Shown one piece after another: positions 60,141-64,000 of a stretch of DNA of 64,000 nucleotides. The stretch is taken from assembly GCF_001949145.1 (NCBI RefSeq), contig NW_019091370.1, positions 2,124,575-2,188,574 on the forward strand, written 5' to 3'. The DNA is from Acanthaster planci (taxonomy: Eukaryota; Echinodermata; Asteroidea; Valvatida; Acanthasteridae). The notes under the pieces were generated by a model that was not told the origin of the DNA, ran no database searches, and saw nothing but the letters and a program-made list of their open reading frames with translations. A program made the translations under genes and the position numbers. Each line of letters begins with the position of its first letter. Position 1 is the stretch's first letter.

Positions 60141-63100
60141 ACAATATGTGATTTCAAGCCATAGCTTAGTCTTGGTTCTATGACCTTCAATACTTATTCT
60201 GTGATCCAGAACAAGAACCACAGCAAGGCCATGCCAATTGACACTGTCACATTCTCCTCCAGTTGTGTCCGTCACAGTGAAATTGTGAGACCTCTCAAGA
60301 AGTTAAACTTGCTCAAGTTTAAACCCTGAAGGAGCAGACCATCCCTCGACAGTTTCTTGAAATATCGTCACTATGCATTTTTTGGGACCAGAACCTTCAG
60401 GAGTTTTTCAAGTACTGTCTTACGATCAATGTGACTCCAGTTTTAAGTAAATCAGACCTGCTGTTCTCGTCAAATGCCCATTTTCCCGAGAATGTTACAT
60501 GTAACTTTCCCCCCTCTGTCTTCCCTTCCTCCTAAAAAATCCCTCCCTAAGAAAAAAAGTGGTTTGTCCCCCCCCCCATAATCCTGGCAATGCCCATGTG
60601 TGGCCATGAAGCATTCGTGACCATAAGAACAAAACCCAGAGAAGGACTGAATTGAAATATCACAGATGTTGTTCATCCTGGCTGTGAGATGGTTCCAAAA
60701 GCCCAAAAGACAACTGAAGGGAGATCTATGATTGAAGGGAATGTCCTTTTTTTTTTCAAGCACTTCAGTCCTCAGAAAGCGGAAGTCATCTGATCCGAAA
60801 AGGATCCAAACTATCTGATCAACAGGATGCATAAAATGGGTTTGGAAATCCATCATCTGAGGTGGAGCCCAAGCCCATTTCCACATCATTTCAATTCAGT
60901 CAAAATAAAACTTTAGTAGTGCTTGGACGGGTCAAATCAGTAGCATTTGTCCAATACTGAACTGTGGTGATGATGTCACCATGAATCATGCAATACCATC
61001 ATACGATTCCTTTTTTTCACAAGTTTAACATTTCAGGAACTGTCTATGTAATCCAATTCTAATATTGCACATTAAGATTACACATTAGAAAGAAATAACT
61101 TCAAAGAATGGTGTTTAATCCAAGTGGCAAGGGCACATGCATAGTTTTTTCTATTGTTTCGGTGGCTAAAAAGGCAGTGTTTTCAAGCGAGCCTTTTGAA
61201 ACAGAGGGAAGCAAGGTGCAAATGGAACAGCCAGAAATCAACTCTCTTTCGATGGTGACTTTAGCTAGCAAATACGCTATAAACTTGAAATTGTCCAACT
61301 AAAGTGTAGTTTACAAAGTAAAGAAGAGATGCTTGTTCTTTTGTTCCTAGCTGTGAATTCAACACAGAAGTATGTATGGAAGTAACAAAGTCAAACATTT
61401 GATGTACAGATGCAGAATCAACTGTGGTATACTAATATGGCCAATTAAAAAGACAAGTGCTGTTAGTAGCAGAGGATCTAGTCTCTGGCAGCAAAGAATG
61501 GATTTGACAGTCAGACCACAGGTGGAGAACACACAGGGAATTGAGGCCAGTCAAACAGACAACGGGTGAAGTGTTTACATTACCTGGGGACGAATAAGAG
61601 GTGATTTTTCATCAAGGGGTACCGTATATACAATTGTACATGTGCAGGTTAAAATCTAGGTGAAGTGGGACTTTACCTCACACCCAGACACTTTTGTCAC
61701 TTGTTTTCCCTGCTGTGGTATGGATCTGAAACCCAGTTTCAGACGAGAAAATTTGTTTTTATCGCCAATGTGTGAAAGCACAAGTTACAGGGCCTATGCG
61801 ATTTGTCAGACAAACTTTTGGTACATCTCTTCAATGTGTGAAAACTATTTGAGGTCTTTTCGGGATGAAATCTACTGAAAAAAAATGCACTTAAGTAACT
61901 TTTTTAAACATTCAAAATTGTCCAAGCTCATCTGGACAACTGAGGAAGCTGCTAATATGATGTTGCAGTCAGTCAGGCTAGACACTGAGACAATGTTCAG
62001 TTAACATGTTTTGTGTTCACATTGTGAACCCAAAATTGCGTATTGAAAACATTTCTAAAAAGGGTTGCCAGCGGACATGTTTCCATATATGTACATTTAT
62101 CAAACAATAAATCACCAAAGAGACATATACTTAGGACAGCAAAATACAAAAACTTCCAGCAATTTCTGGATTCAATTCGAAGAAACACTGAGGTGTTCTC
62201 CCTAGAGAGACATCGAAGCTTTGCTCAAGAATGCCGAAACAACAATCCACATGGACCCAACATGCATGAACGTGCACCTTTACAAGTAGCCAAACAAAAA
62301 ATGGAGGGGAAAGGTCAATTGAAACAAAAAGGTGTATTTTTAAGGCTTCTATTGAGGTAGGGGTACCTGCACTGGGCAGACCCTTTACCTTTCATACAGG
62401 TACATCAGGAATACCAAGCAGTTGTTATCTTTGCACAGAATGTGTTCAAATATTCTACCTACTGTACTTTCTAGTGCTGGGGGGGGACTTCAGGCCTTAG
62501 CTTTACCTTTGTGCCATGCTCAACAAAAGTCAGAAAGAGAGGTAAAAACTACGTACTGTAGGTCTGTACGGGTAAATCAGCTTGGGAAGTATGCTACAGC
62601 TGAGCACAGTTCTATTTGACACTTTTCTTTTGAGTTTTTCACCTGACTTAATTCAGACTTGGCCAACTTGGCTGTGAAATGCATAACTTTTAACGACTTG
62701 AAAATGCAAAATCTTCACGACGAGTTTGAATTTAATAACTGCACTGTGTATTAATCTTAAAGTAATTTCAGGGGACCACTTCCAGAGATAAAAAATTGCA
62801 ACTGTCATAATCTCACAAATCTGAGAAAATTCTCAAATAAAGCTGGCCAAATTTTCAATTCTACAAAAGTGTACTACATACGCATTCTTAGGAAAATCCT
62901 ACTCATTAAAAACTTCCTCCACAGAAGCCACTAGTTCCTAACCCTAAAATACTAATTTTCAACCCTGTCCTGTTAGTACACTTCCCTCCTTTGGAATCTA
63001 TGTCAAACACATGTTCTACATGGCCCCCCAAATAGGAATTATCTCGATATCCAATCTGGGCAATGAGAGGGACAGCCGAAACAGCAGGGGGGGGGACACT

Positions 63101-64000
63101 CCTGCACCCGCAATTCCCACAGAGAATATCACCTCTGCAGTTTCGCTTCCAATGATCTTGATTTTCAGGAACAACCCTCTGCCACACAGACATTCATCTT
63201 AAAAAGTCTGGTCATTGGATATGTTGGCGAAAAAAAAAAGGGACCGGCATGCCGACTGATTCTGGGTTTCTTATACTTGGGAATGCTGCCCGATATTGAA
63301 ACCTTCCTTGAACAAAACCCCACTGGCAGCATTGCACACTTTGGTGGTTAAGAACGTGCAATTTAGACCACTTAGATCTCTGATAATTTGAAACTCACCA
63401 AACGAAAACCACAACCTGAGGGGATCTCACAAGAAAAAAAAGGAGGAAGCGATTTTCTGATTAAAGACTTATCCTTTTACGCTGGTACAAAAATCTGCTG
63501 GGAATTGGGTCAACCTTTGGTGCACCTGTACAGACAGGGACAGGATAAGGGGAAAACCTTGTGATTGGCATGCTCTGTTTCTGAAGAAAATGAGAATTGT
63601 TTGTCAAAGGCATCATATTTCAGTTATCTTTCAGCCAAAAGATAGCTTGAAACTATGACCACACGGGGTTGAATACTGCCCTCATGGTGTGAGAACCAAA
63701 ACATGTTACGAGGAGTGACAACAGGACAGTAATATTATCACTACTACCTAGGAATGAAATTGTTGATGTTAAATTCTAAACTAACAGGGCAGGTCAGACT
63801 ACAGACATTAGACAATTCCCAATGGTCTACCTGTCCCTTGTTCAACTCAGTGGACATCCAAATGTGTGAAAGATGCACGGTTTTAGTCTACATTCCTATG
63901 TCCTCATAGTAAATGAAAATGCCACAGTGTATACAATGTGGCATTCTACAAGGGAAAAGAATTTGACACTTGTGCTGCCTAACAGCCATGACTTTCACAC

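Larger units (their letters stand above)
35273..64000. other. 28.7-kb stretch without supported exons
   Basis: Since the SOWAH-like gene must continue upstream, at least the proximal part is presumably its intron. Open frames here are short, lack flanking splice signals and match no family I know. Repeats within it are listed separately. Weak candidate exons on the minus strand are described in the findings. Confidence 0.5.

Noticed and set aside
62043-62360. 105-codon basic plus-strand frame
   Set aside because: No homology I recognise, no splice context, and overlap with low-complexity AT-rich sequence.

Overview
The window looks like nuclear genomic DNA of a metazoan. It is AT-rich, with short exons bounded by GT/AG splice sites, long introns, scattered MITE- and SINE-like repeats, and no bacterial-style gene packing. 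Frequent TAGGCCTA and ACATGTACATGTA words recall marine invertebrates, with an echinoderm or other invertebrate deuterostome as my first guess. That placement is an impression, not a demonstrated result.

Two protein-coding genes are supported, arranged tail to tail. Gene 1 (plus strand, from at or before base 28 to 16105) has 19 phase-consistent exons coding for about 924 residues. The order is a basic, NLS-like N-terminus; two tandem copies of an [EF-hand pair + WW-like segment] module; a long coiled coil; a low-complexity Ser-rich linker; and a CAP-Gly domain close to the C-terminus. I do not recognise this architecture as a named family. CAP-Gly plus coiled coil suggests a microtubule-associated protein, and the two intact EF loops suggest calcium control.

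Gene 2 (minus strand, 35272 down to 22694) is the 3' part of a sosondowah (SOWAH) family ankyrin-repeat gene. Three exons at 35186-35272, 33701-33773 and 32636-33031 encode the ankyrin repeats, including the family-like string ADVNIRDYSGRK, and a Ser/Pro/Arg-rich tail. Splice phase then predicts either a stop at 32601 (short C-terminus) or splicing over about 9.2 kb to a 27-nt microexon and a poly-His-containing terminal exon (long C-terminus). The 5' exons were not found with confidence and may lie beyond the window.

The gap between the convergent genes (16106-22693) and the large region 35273-64000 hold no convincing genes. They contain a Harbinger-type MITE at 54047-54396 with TAA target duplications, other inverted-repeat elements, tRNA-derived SINE-like pieces around 36.2-36.8 kb, minisatellites and dispersed repeats. 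No CRISPR array, rRNA, clean tRNA, virus or bacterial-type operon was seen.
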